Assembly: GCA_036783645.1 (NCBI GenBank)
Contig: DAIPWT010000013.1
Coordinates: 1 to 64,000, forward strand
Length of the DNA: 64,000 nucleotides
Direction of reading: 5' to 3'
Source of the DNA: UBA4732 sp002404095
GTDB lineage: Bacteria; Planctomycetota; Planctomycetia; Gemmatales; Gemmataceae
Position numbers and translations under genes: made by a program
Shown: one piece after another, positions 28,495 through 35,455 of the stretch
How the letters are laid out: each line of letters starts with the position of its first letter
Position numbering within the stretch: the stretch's first letter is position 1
The notes under the pieces: model-generated
What the model was told of the DNA's origin: nothing
What the model saw: only the letters and a program-made list of their open reading frames with translations
Databases searched by the model: none

Positions 28495-29046
28495 ATGGAC
28501 GCAAAGTATGAAGGCTCCCCCGTCCCGGTTGAGGGCGTCATCTTTGAGCGTTCAAGAGCCAGGACGTTGGGTTTAACTGTTTGTTGGGTTGTCTTGTCAG
28601 CTTGGGGCATGTGCATGTTTTCTGGCGCGCTCAACGGGAATGCGGATTTAGGAATTAAAGGACTGCTTTTCGGTATCGTGCTTATGATAGGCGCCCCGAT
28701 CATGATTCTGCGGGAAGTTCGCTCGTTATGGGTGCGCCGTCGCCTAATTATTGGATCGGATTGCATTCAGGTTATTGAACGCCTCGCGGGAGAAGACCGA
28801 GTGGTGCTACAACTTCCGTTCGCCAACATCGCCGAAGTCAAGTACGAGGAGAACAGGCGCCGGGTTGGAATCGATCTGCACCGACTCGACGACGCCGATA
28901 CCTATGCGCCGTGGGAGAAATTTAAGGGAAACCGGCAGTCTAGCGGCCGACATTACTGCATCCCCGTCGGCTATCGCAGCGGGCCGCGCGTAATTGCGTC
29001 AAAGATAGAGAAAGCATATTCCCTATGGGCCGGAGAATTGAATTGA
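28495..29046 (+). CDS. Two-TM protein with PH-like C-terminal domain
   Basis: 183 aa. Two membrane segments (about residues 25-45 and 55-72: LTVCWVVLSAWGMCMFSG, LLFGIVLMIGAPIMIL) are followed by a cytosolic part (SLWVRRRLIIGSDCIQVIERLAGEDRVVLQLPFANIAEVKYE) that reads like a bacterial PH-like domain. AGGAAAGGA site precedes the ATG. No specific family. Third member of the small-gene block between aceE and aceF. Confidence 0.65.
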   Translation: MDAKYEGSPVPVEGVIFERSRARTLGLTVCWVVLSAWGMCMFSGALNGNADLGIKGLLFGIVLMIGAPIMILREVRSLWVRRRLIIGSDCIQVIERLAGEDRVVLQLPFANIAEVKYEENRRRVGIDLHRLDDADTYAPWEKFKGNRQSSGRHYCIPVGYRSGPRVIASKIEKAYSLWAGELN

Positions 29047-29151
29047 AACGGGATCATTCGCACTATTTCTGGCCGAACCGTCCGCTGCAGTAGACCAGCC
29101 GCGCGATTGACGCTTGATCTGTACGCCGGAGGAATTGATGGAGAACTAGCG

Positions 29152-29367
29152 ATGTTCCATGATCCGATTGTCGAGGAAGTTCGGGCTATCCGCGAGCAGC
29201 TTGCCGCCCAATTCAACTTCGACATCCGCAAGATCGTTGAGGACGCCCAAAGGAGACAGGCGACGTCCAAGTCCAGGATCGTCTCTTTCGCGAGGCCGAA
29301 TAACGTGCCGCAGCCGACCGGCCGCGCGAAGGATGGTGCTTTGAATCATAACGTCAAGACCGCGTGA
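29152..29367 (+). CDS. Small DPIVEEVR-type protein
   Basis: 71 aa. MFHDPIVEEVRAIREQLAAQFNFDIRKIVEDAQRRQATSK is a short, widely distributed bacterial protein type of unknown function, often located beside toxin-antitoxin genes. Normal length for the group. GGAG eight bases upstream. Its 3' end contains the fourth gene-end repeat. Confidence 0.7.
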   Translation: MFHDPIVEEVRAIREQLAAQFNFDIRKIVEDAQRRQATSKSRIVSFARPNNVPQPTGRAKDGALNHNVKTA

Positions 29368-29439
29368 ACCGGCTGCTGAACTGTGTCGTTCGGCGTCAGA
29401 GGTGCATTCCGATTGGCAACGAGAAACGCTAAGACGGAG

Positions 29440-29673
29440 ATGCGGTGGGTGGATGCTTGGAACGATGTGTACGATATCATCCGGGGGCGCCGCGAGGTGC
29501 CGTGCATGCTTCCGGATTGGTCGATCATTAGCGTGGATGAGTGCCTTGGCTGGTTGCAGCAGTCGGTGTACGAGGGCTATTTGGTGCGTGTTGAGGAGGG
29601 ATGGGTTGGCCACCGTCGCGGAGTCATCGCTCATCGCTGCCAGCCGGATGCCGAACAACAGGCGGCGGAATAG
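29440..29673 (+). CDS. Small hypothetical protein
   Basis: 77 aa (96 if started at GTG 29383). MRWVDAWNDVYDIIRGRREVPCMLPDWSIISVDECLGWLQ... has a compact, Trp-rich composition. No family recognised. The spacing of 64 bp to the DUF433 gene leaves room for a separate promoter. Start uncertain. Confidence 0.5.
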   Translation: MRWVDAWNDVYDIIRGRREVPCMLPDWSIISVDECLGWLQQSVYEGYLVRVEEGWVGHRRGVIAHRCQPDAEQQAAE

Positions 29674-29737
29674 AAGCATCGTAGATATTCGGGAGTTTTG
29701 ATACGCCGGACGCCGGTATACAACCACAGGAAGAACG

Positions 29738-29989
29738 ATGGACGAACAGAAGCTTCTTGAACGCATCACGGTGAATCCGAACATCTTTGGTGGGAAGCCC
29801 ATCATTCGCGGTCGCCGGCTGGCAGTCGAACAAGTGCTGGGGATGCTCGCCGCCGGTGATACGCCAGATATCTTGTTGCAGGGCTATCCCTGGCTGGAAA
29901 AGGAAGACATCCTGGCGTGTCTCACCTATGCCCGCCGGCTCGTCGGTAACGAACGAATCGAGCCTCTCAAGATCGAGTCGGCCGCATGA
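29738..29989 (+). CDS. DUF433 antitoxin-like protein
   Basis: 83 aa. ERITVNPNIFGGKPIIRGRRLAVEQVLGMLAAGDTPDILLQGYPWLEKEDILACLTYA is the DUF433 winged-helix core, found as antitoxin partner of DUF5615 PIN-like toxins. AGGAAG ribosome site. Its stop overlaps ATGAAGGTGCTG, which looks like the start of a DUF5615 gene (MKVL), but only a few codons remain before aceF begins, so the toxin is lost. Confidence 0.85.
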   Translation: MDEQKLLERITVNPNIFGGKPIIRGRRLAVEQVLGMLAAGDTPDILLQGYPWLEKEDILACLTYARRLVGNERIEPLKIESAA

Positions 29990-30037
29990 AGGTGCTGCCT
30001 TGTCTTTACTACGGATTACGGACTCCTGGAGGGCTAG

Positions 30038-31324
30038 ATGGCGACCGAGATCAAACTGCCGGCGTTGAAAGAAAACGTGGACACGGTCGAGGTGAACGCG
30101 GTGCGCTGTGCGCCCGGCGACACGGTGGCCAAGGATCAGGTCTTGCTCGAAGTGCAGGCCGACAAGACGGCGCTCGACGTGCCGTCGCCGTCGGCCGGCC
30201 GCGTCACCGAAGTGCGCGTCAAGATCGGCGAGCAGATTAAGGTCGGACAAGTCATCTGCCTGATCGAAGGCGGCGGCAACGGCGAAGCGCCTAAAACCGC
30301 CCCTGCAAAAAAAGCGGCTGCCCCTGCCGAAACACCAACGGCGAAGAAGGCGGAAGCGCCTGCCGAAGCGCCGAAGGTTGCCGCCCCGAAGGCAACGGCG
30401 GCGCTCGTGGCGGCGCCGGCCCTCAACCGCGTCACGGCCGCCGGCCCCGCCACGCGCCGGCTGGCCCGCGAACTCGGCATCGACCTCAGCCAGGTCGCCG
30501 GCAGCGGCCGCGCCGGCCGCGTTATCGAAGAGGATGTGAAGGTCTACGTCCGCCAACTCGCCGCCAACGGAACGGCAGCGGCCCCTACGGGTGGCGGAGT
30601 GCAGGCGCCGCCCCTGCCCAACTTCGAGCAATGGGGTCCGGTCGAACGCCAGCCGATGCTTGCCGTCCGCAAGGCGACAGCCCGGCAGATGAGCCTCGCC
30701 TGGAGCCTCATCCCACACGTCACGCAACACGATTTAGCGGATATTACCGATCTCGAAGCGTTCCGTAAGTCGCAGGACGCCAAGAAGCCGAAACTGACCG
30801 TGACCGCGTTCGCCCTCAAAGCGGTCGCCGTAGCGCTGCACGAGTTCCCGACGTTCAACGCCAGCCTCGACACGGCCGGCAACCAGCTGATTATAAAGCG
30901 CTATTTCCATGTCGGCGTGGCCGTGGACACCGAGAACGGCTTGCTCGTGCCGGTGATCCGCGACGTGGACAAGAAGAGCGTGGCGGAGATGGCCGAAGAG
31001 CTGACGGGCATCGCCGACCGCGCCCGCCAACGCAAGCTCGACGGCGCCGAGTTGAAGGGCGGCACCTTCACCATCACCAACCTCGGCGGCATCGGCGGCA
31101 CCGGCTTCACGCCCATCGTGAACTACCCGGAAGTCGCCATCCTGGGCCTATCGCGCGGCCGACTAGAGCCGGTCGTCCGCAACAGCGAGATCGTGCCGCG
31201 ACTGATGCTGCCGCTGTCGCTGTCCTACGACCACCGCGTCATCGACGGCGCCGCGGCGGCCCGCTTCACGCGGCGGCTTGCGGAGATGCTGGAAAATCCG
31301 ATGTTGCTGTTGTTGCACGCTTAA
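30038..31324 (+). CDS. aceF: Dihydrolipoamide acetyltransferase, pyruvate dehydrogenase E2
   Basis: 428 aa. One N-terminal lipoyl domain (residues 1-77) with the lipoylation Lys43 in EVQADKTALDVPS. An Ala/Pro/Lys-rich linker follows (85-135), then a peripheral subunit-binding domain (ATRRLARELGIDLSQVAGSGRAGRVIEEDV, about 140-172), then the catalytic core ending YDHRVIDGAAAARF with His399. E2 moves the acetyl group from lipoate to CoA. One lipoyl domain is normal for this class. GGAGG precedes the ATG. Separated from aceE by eight small genes, an unusual arrangement. Confidence 0.95.
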   Translation: MATEIKLPALKENVDTVEVNAVRCAPGDTVAKDQVLLEVQADKTALDVPSPSAGRVTEVRVKIGEQIKVGQVICLIEGGGNGEAPKTAPAKKAAAPAETPTAKKAEAPAEAPKVAAPKATAALVAAPALNRVTAAGPATRRLARELGIDLSQVAGSGRAGRVIEEDVKVYVRQLAANGTAAAPTGGGVQAPPLPNFEQWGPVERQPMLAVRKATARQMSLAWSLIPHVTQHDLADITDLEAFRKSQDAKKPKLTVTAFALKAVAVALHEFPTFNASLDTAGNQLIIKRYFHVGVAVDTENGLLVPVIRDVDKKSVAEMAEELTGIADRARQRKLDGAELKGGTFTITNLGGIGGTGFTPIVNYPEVAILGLSRGRLEPVVRNSEIVPRLMLPLSLSYDHRVIDGAAAARFTRRLAEMLENPMLLLLHA

Positions 31325-31339
31325 GAAAGAGGAGAAAGC

Positions 31340-31561
31340 ATGAATAGGCGATTAACAGCTATCATCCGCCGCGAGGGTGACGGGTATGTCGCTTTGTGCC
31401 CCGAACTGGACATTGCCAGTCAAGGCGACACAATTGAAACGGCCCGCGACAACCTCCGCGAGGCGCTGGTGTTGTTCTTCGAGTGCGCTTCGCCTTCGGA
31501 AGTGGAGGAGCGTCTAGGCGGCGAAGTCTTTGTCACGCAGGTCGAGGTAGCCGTTGGGTAA
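31340..31561 (+). CDS. hicB: HicB antitoxin
   Basis: 73 aa. LTAIIRREGDGYVALCPELDIASQGDTIETARDNLREALVLFFE is the HicB partial RNase-H fold; it normally binds and blocks HicA and represses the operon. GAGGAG ribosome site. Its stop overlaps the TTG start of hicA by eight bases. HicB-first order is the less common arrangement of this type II system. Confidence 0.88.
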   Translation: MNRRLTAIIRREGDGYVALCPELDIASQGDTIETARDNLREALVLFFECASPSEVEERLGGEVFVTQVEVAVG

Positions 31562-31775
31562 GCTACGCGTCTTATCTGGCCGGGAGGCGTGCGCCATCTT
31601 GGAACGGCACGGCTTCGTCCACGTACGCCAACGCAGCAGTCACATCATCATGCAAAAGGCGACGGCTGGAGGAACCACAACGGTTCCCATACCTGACCAC
31701 AAGGAATTGCGGATTGGTACGCTGCGTTCCATCATCCGGCAGTCGGGCCTGCCGCGTGCGGAGTTTGAAGCGTAA
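31554..31775 (+). CDS. hicA: HicA mRNA interferase toxin
   Basis: 73 aa, TTG start overlapping hicB. KLRVLSGREACAILERHGFVHVRQRSSHIIMQK contains the double-stranded RNA-binding-like fold with the catalytic His in SSHIIM (usually GSHHxM), followed by TTTVPIPDHKELRIGTLRSIIRQSGL, the conserved second half. HicA cleaves mRNA when free of HicB. Full length, so the system is probably intact. Confidence 0.88.
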   Translation: MGKLRVLSGREACAILERHGFVHVRQRSSHIIMQKATAGGTTTVPIPDHKELRIGTLRSIIRQSGLPRAEFEA

Positions 31776-31794
31776 AACGGACGGAAACAGGGAT

Positions 31795-32037
31795 TTACAG
31801 GAGTCCCGCCGCATCGCGGGCTAGGCAGTCTTCGTGGGCGACAGCGAGCCAGCCCTCCGCCGCCTCGCGGAGGTTGGCGCGAACTTCGTCGAGGGTTTCG
31901 CCCTGGGTGTGACAGCCGGGAAGCGCGGGGATGGAAGCGGAATAGCCGCCGGCATCGGGTTCAGGGCGGATGATCGCGGTAAGGACAACGGCGACATCAA
32001 CGGCGACGGGCAGGGGTGACGCGGCGGCACGGCTCAT
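31795..32037 (-). CDS. Orphan HicB-like protein
   Basis: 80 aa on the minus strand, convergent with hicA. VVLTAIIRPEPDAGGYSASIPALPGCHTQGETLDEVRANLREAAEGWLA is a clear HicB fold, with GGAGG seven bases before the ATG at 32037. No HicA gene accompanies it. It could cross-regulate the neighbouring HicBA pair. Confidence 0.8.
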   Translation of the reverse strand: MSRAAASPLPVAVDVAVVLTAIIRPEPDAGGYSASIPALPGCHTQGETLDEVRANLREAAEGWLAVAHEDCLARDAAGLL

Positions 32038-32107
32038 GGTTGAGATCCTCCAATCCCTGTAGCCTATCGCGGGGCTGCTGCGAGGTCGAGGGCAGACGAA
32101 GCCGAAA

Positions 32108-33640
32108 TTATGGTAAGGGTTTCGGCACGGCCGGCGCCGGCTGGGCCGCTTGCTCAAGCAGCTTGCGGACGGCTTGATTTCTCTCCGCGCCGACCCCTTT
32201 CCGCTTTGACTCTTGGGCGGCTTTGTCCCATTCCTGCTTTCTCACGTCTTCGACAAACTTGGGAAATTTCGTCCTGAGGCCGTTCACGCCAAGGTTATAG
32301 GCCATATCCGTTAGCGCCTCTTGCGCACTTGGCGGATACTTTGCGTAGTCCGCGAACTTGTCTTTGACCGCGGCCTCCATGCGGCCGTAGGTCAGATCGA
32401 AAAGGTCTTTTTGTTGCTGCTGGCTGATCTCTTCGAGGGTGTTGTCCTTCAAGTATTGATTCACTTCCCGTCCTTTTAGTCCAAGCTCCTTCGCGGCTTT
32501 GAAGAGCGCACTGCCGCCGTGCTTTTCAAGGAACGCCTTGGCGTCGGCGCCGGAAAGACCCGCGGCCTCGGCGTACAATTTGGCCTGCGCCTCGCTCACG
32601 CCGGCGGCTCGTAGGTCGTCCTGAATCTCCTTGGCGGTGCGTTTTTTCATGTCGTAGCCGCGGCCGATGGTCACGCCTGACTTGTCACTCGGAACGTGAG
32701 GCCGTCGGCTGTGATACGGCCCACCCTCGTTGCCTTCGCCGTCGAATGTTACTTGACCGCGAGGCACGGCCAAGAGATTGGGCTTCCGGCGATCCGGCAT
32801 AGCGATGATGCCCGCTTTCTTGAGCAAAATGCCGAGAGCAGTCTTGTTCAAATCGGGCGCTTGGGTCTCACGCTCCTGGGTCAGCGCGGCCAGGGCGTCC
32901 TTTCTTTCATTAACAGCGCGCTTGTCCAAGCGGCTCTTCTTCAAATCCACTTTGGGGAAATGGATCATTTGGCCGTCATCGCCCTTGCGAAACCGCTCGG
33001 CGTAGATGGCGTTGATCAAATCCTCGTCGCTCACCCCGCCCTTGCCATCCGGACCAGGTTTTTCGGATAGTTGCTTCTTGTCCCACTGCTTCAGAGCCGC
33101 CTCGATAACCTGCACCGCGCTACCCCGAGGATCAGAGGGCGGCCCATTCTGCACGGCCGTGGACCAGAGGACGTTGCGTAAAGTATCACCGCGAGCATCC
33201 ACGTCCAGGCCGAGCTTTTCTTTGATCGCGTTCACCACCGGAGTGTAGTGGGTGTCGAAGATGAACTCGCGCTCGTTATTAACAAACTCCTCGCCTTCCC
33301 GCTTGACGACTTCCTTCCACTTCGTCTCGAACTCCGGCGTACCGGGGGCAATTTCTTTGAACGAATCTGGCTTGCCCGCGTCTGGTTCCCGGAAGTCTTC
33401 CGCGTAATACTCGTCAACGAATGTCTTCACGGTCGAAGACTTGCCGACGCCACGTTGGGAAGCGAACTGGAAGGAGCCGTAGGAAATTCCGCCCGGATCG
33501 TTCTCGCCTGGAGAGATGGTTTGCGGCCCCCTGTTGCCGACCTCTTGTGTGGAGGACAGCCAACCGAGCGGTTTGGTTTGCGCCGTCGCGCTCAAGGGTG
33601 CAAGAACGGTAAGCACGATCACGGCCGTCACGGTCTTCAA
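32108..33640 (-). CDS. Exported two-domain peptidoglycan hydrolase-like protein
   Basis: 510 aa. TTG start at 33640 with GGGAGA six bases upstream and a good signal peptide (KTVTAVIVLTVLAPLSATAQ). The N-terminal region (about 25-260) has EVGNRGPQTISPGENDPGGISYGSFQFAS, a motif type of chitosanase/lysozyme-like effector domains with catalytic Glu in QEVG. The C-terminal region (about 310-500) has SGVTIGRGYDMKKR, EISQQQQKDLFDLTY and ALTDMAYNLGVNGLRTKFPKF, a pesticin/T4-lysozyme-like arrangement. Together they suggest cell-wall cleavage. No immunity gene is obvious beside it; the next minus gene, 33728, is an exported coiled coil. Both functions are predictions from motifs. Confidence 0.75.
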   Translation of the reverse strand: MKTVTAVIVLTVLAPLSATAQTKPLGWLSSTQEVGNRGPQTISPGENDPGGISYGSFQFASQRGVGKSSTVKTFVDEYYAEDFREPDAGKPDSFKEIAPGTPEFETKWKEVVKREGEEFVNNEREFIFDTHYTPVVNAIKEKLGLDVDARGDTLRNVLWSTAVQNGPPSDPRGSAVQVIEAALKQWDKKQLSEKPGPDGKGGVSDEDLINAIYAERFRKGDDGQMIHFPKVDLKKSRLDKRAVNERKDALAALTQERETQAPDLNKTALGILLKKAGIIAMPDRRKPNLLAVPRGQVTFDGEGNEGGPYHSRRPHVPSDKSGVTIGRGYDMKKRTAKEIQDDLRAAGVSEAQAKLYAEAAGLSGADAKAFLEKHGGSALFKAAKELGLKGREVNQYLKDNTLEEISQQQQKDLFDLTYGRMEAAVKDKFADYAKYPPSAQEALTDMAYNLGVNGLRTKFPKFVEDVRKQEWDKAAQESKRKGVGAERNQAVRKLLEQAAQPAPAVPKPLP

Positions 33641-33727
33641 GGCATTCTCCCTTGCGTAGATGCAGCTTGGGGAAGTGATTGGGGCCGCTCCGAACGGGGC
33701 GACCCCAATCACTTGTAGACGGCTGAG

Positions 33728-34489
33728 TTACCGTGCTAGCCCACGTACATGCGTGCCGTTGGCCCGGTAGTATGGGTCATCGTCATCGCTTGGTGGCCGT
33801 TGCATCCGCTGCCGCTCCATCTCGGCCGCTTGAGCATCGGCACGCGCCCGGTTCAGATTTTCCTGCGCCTTTGCTCTCTCGTAAAGGGCGTTGTCCTTCT
33901 CCTGTTTAGTGTCTCGTGCGGCCTGATAATTGTTGAGTGCATCCTGATAGTATTTAGAAACTTCCGCTTCTTTTTCGTGGAGTCGATCGCAACTCTGCTG
34001 GAAGTCTTCGCGTTTCGCCTCCAGATTCTTGTAAAGCGCCCGGATCTCGCCGATGACCAGTTCTCCGGTCTTCGGGTCGTAGTATTTCAGGTAGGACTCG
34101 CCGGAATACGGGTTAAACGCCCCCATTCGCTGGTAGCCTTCCTTTTCAGACACTCCTAGTTTCTCGCGTGCCTCGTCTACGGCGGCCATCACCTTGTCCT
34201 TGTACCGCAGGCTGATCACGTTGGAGTAAATCTGGTGTCGGGCCAGCCACTCCCCACTCTCGTTGGTCTTCTTGTCCACCTGTTGGTTGAGGTCGTTGGC
34301 GTTGTCTCGGTATTTCTTATTCGAGTCGTCGGAGCGGCTCTTTGCGTACTGGAAGTTCTGACTCTTTTGGTTGACCACCATTTGCGCCTCGCCTACGGCG
34401 GTTTGCTGGTCCTGGTAAGCGGTATTGGGTTGCGCGCTGGCGACTATCGACGTTGCCAAGAGCGCGAAGGCGGCGATCATCATTCGCAT
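33728..34489 (-). CDS. Exported coiled-coil protein
   Basis: 253 aa. Signal peptide MRMMIAAFALLATSIVASAQ, then long heptad-rich helices (YQDQQTAVGEAQMVVNQKSQNFQYAKSR, ALYKNLEAKREDFQQSCDRLHEKEAEVSKYYQDALNNYQAARD) ending in a polar tail with DDDDPYYRANGT. GAGGAG upstream. No family recognised. Same strand and close spacing to the hydrolase-like gene at 32108 and to the small Cys-rich gene at 34553 suggest a shared transcript of envelope proteins. Confidence 0.72.
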   Translation of the reverse strand: MRMMIAAFALLATSIVASAQPNTAYQDQQTAVGEAQMVVNQKSQNFQYAKSRSDDSNKKYRDNANDLNQQVDKKTNESGEWLARHQIYSNVISLRYKDKVMAAVDEAREKLGVSEKEGYQRMGAFNPYSGESYLKYYDPKTGELVIGEIRALYKNLEAKREDFQQSCDRLHEKEAEVSKYYQDALNNYQAARDTKQEKDNALYERAKAQENLNRARADAQAAEMERQRMQRPPSDDDDPYYRANGTHVRGLAR

Positions 34490-34552
34490 GACATTTCTCC
34501 TCTGGGAAAGTGGTGTAATACTCATTAAAGCCGATTGTTTGAGCCGCAAGGT

Positions 34553-34834
34553 TCACGCGTCCGGCGGCGCCTTCAAAGCAGGCAGCGGGTCGGGGATCTT
34601 CTTCAACTCAATTTTCTTGGGCGCGGTCAGGTTGTCCGAATCGGCCAGCTGACCCGATTGCGATCCGTTGCCGGTCAGCGTTTCGCATGGCTGGCAGCAA
34701 ACGCACGGCGGCGGGTAGTAAACGCACACCGGCGAGTAGCATTGTCGGCTTCTCCGATGGCAGGCATCGGCGTCTCTGCCGCCGATGGCGATCACCATGA
34801 CGGTGATCGCAACCACGAGGATCAGTCTGCGCAT
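34553..34834 (-). CDS. Small secreted Cys-rich protein
   Basis: 93 aa. Signal peptide (RRLILVVAITVMVIAIGG), then a cluster of Cys with Tyr and Pro (ACHRRSRQCYSPVCVYYPPPCVCCQPC) and a polar tail. AAGGAG precedes the ATG. Similar in style to the protein at 381, fitting disulfide-linked envelope material. Confidence 0.7.
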   Translation of the reverse strand: MRRLILVVAITVMVIAIGGRDADACHRRSRQCYSPVCVYYPPPCVCCQPCETLTGNGSQSGQLADSDNLTAPKKIELKKIPDPLPALKAPPDA

Positions 34835-34865
34835 TCTGGGTCTCCTTAAAACAAGGGGGTCGGAC

Positions 34866-34887
34866 GTAGGGCGGATCGCCGCCCTAC
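34866..34887. repeat. Short palindrome upstream of Cys-rich gene
   Basis: Nine-base arms GTAGGGCGG and CCGCCCTAC with a 4-base loop. It resembles the tips of the longer CCCCGCCCC-type palindromes. Confidence 0.6.
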
Positions 34888-34957
34888 CGCGTGTGTTAAT
34901 CTGGGTAGACTCTAACAGGGGGGGGGCCGCGTCAATGGGGAGATGTTAGATTCTTGT

Positions 34958-34987
34958 AAAAAAACCACTCTGCCATTATCCAGAGTG
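34958..34987 (-). terminator. Intrinsic terminator on the minus strand
   Basis: On the minus strand a 7-bp stem (CACTCTG/CAGAGTG) is followed by a run of seven T. It would stop transcripts coming from the aldehyde dehydrogenase gene at 35456-36958 and so insulate the Cys-rich gene. It is the only hairpin in this part of the window with a clear T-run. Confidence 0.65.
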
Positions 34988-35031
34988 TTCGAGTCGTCAT
35001 GCGAGCTAGGAATCGCGGCAAGGAGCATCAG

Positions 35032-35337
35032 ATGACGCTTAATCCATCAACTACTTCGGACGGCCGCTTCAACGAAGAGGGGGACTGGATCGCGCAACAG
35101 TTCTTCTCGCCCGACGACCTCCGCGCGTCGCCAGAGGAATACGTCGCTCTGCACGCTCAGGCATTAGGCTGCTTCTCATTCCACTTCTATCGCTACCGCG
35201 ATCCTACTTTGGGCGCTTGGGTGCGCCGCGTGGGCGAACTTCTCTCAACCGAGGCGGAGGTTGAGCGCTGCCGACAGCGATTCTTGTCTTCGGAGGAATG
35301 GACGACGGTTCGCCGGCAAGAGGTTGAAGGTCTGTAA
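35032..35337 (+). CDS. Small hypothetical protein
   Basis: 101 aa. No signal peptide; FNEEGDWIAQQFFSPDDLRASPEEYVALHAQALGCFSFHFYRYRD and a charged C-terminus with helices. AAGGAG eight bases upstream of the ATG at 35032; an in-frame ATG at 34999 has none. No family recognised. Stands alone between two minus-strand genes. Confidence 0.6.
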   Translation: MTLNPSTTSDGRFNEEGDWIAQQFFSPDDLRASPEEYVALHAQALGCFSFHFYRYRDPTLGAWVRRVGELLSTEAEVERCRQRFLSSEEWTTVRRQEVEGL

Positions 35338-35367
35338 ACGCGGCGTCGGCTTGACGGACAATTCCTA

Positions 35368-35443
35368 TGCGAAAAGGGCGGGGAAACCCCGCCCCTACAG
35401 AGATGTTTCTGGGTAGGGGCGAGGTTTCCTCGCCCTTTTCGCA
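35368..35443. repeat. Palindrome, CCCCGCCCC family, 31-bp arms
   Basis: Arms 35368-35398 and 35413-35443, two mismatches, 14-base loop. Contains GGGCGGGGAAACCCCGCCCC as its core, like 3514-3576. It lies between the convergent stops of the gene at 35032 and the aldehyde dehydrogenase. Confidence 0.85.
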
Positions 35444-35455
35444 CAGCCTCTAAGA

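Larger units (their letters stand above)
27646..29337. repeat. Four copies of a 30-bp gene-end repeat (attC-like?)
   Basis: Imperfect copies at 27646-27676, 28361-28390, 29082-29114 and 29308-29337 share CCGGCCGCGCGA followed in two of them by TTGACGCT. Each lies at or near the 3' end of a small gene. The copy at 28361 is followed by a complementary GAGAGCGTC (28432-28440) that pairs with GACGCTCTC (28385-28393), giving a hairpin-like site as in integron cassette ends. No integrase is seen nearby. Confidence 0.6.

Noticed and set aside
27402..29990. Proven integron
   Set aside because: No integrase, and the gene-end repeats lack the classical attC core; reported only as a hypothesis.
29624..30730. 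368-residue minus-strand frame opposite aceF
   Set aside because: Antisense to E2; no motif or ribosome site.
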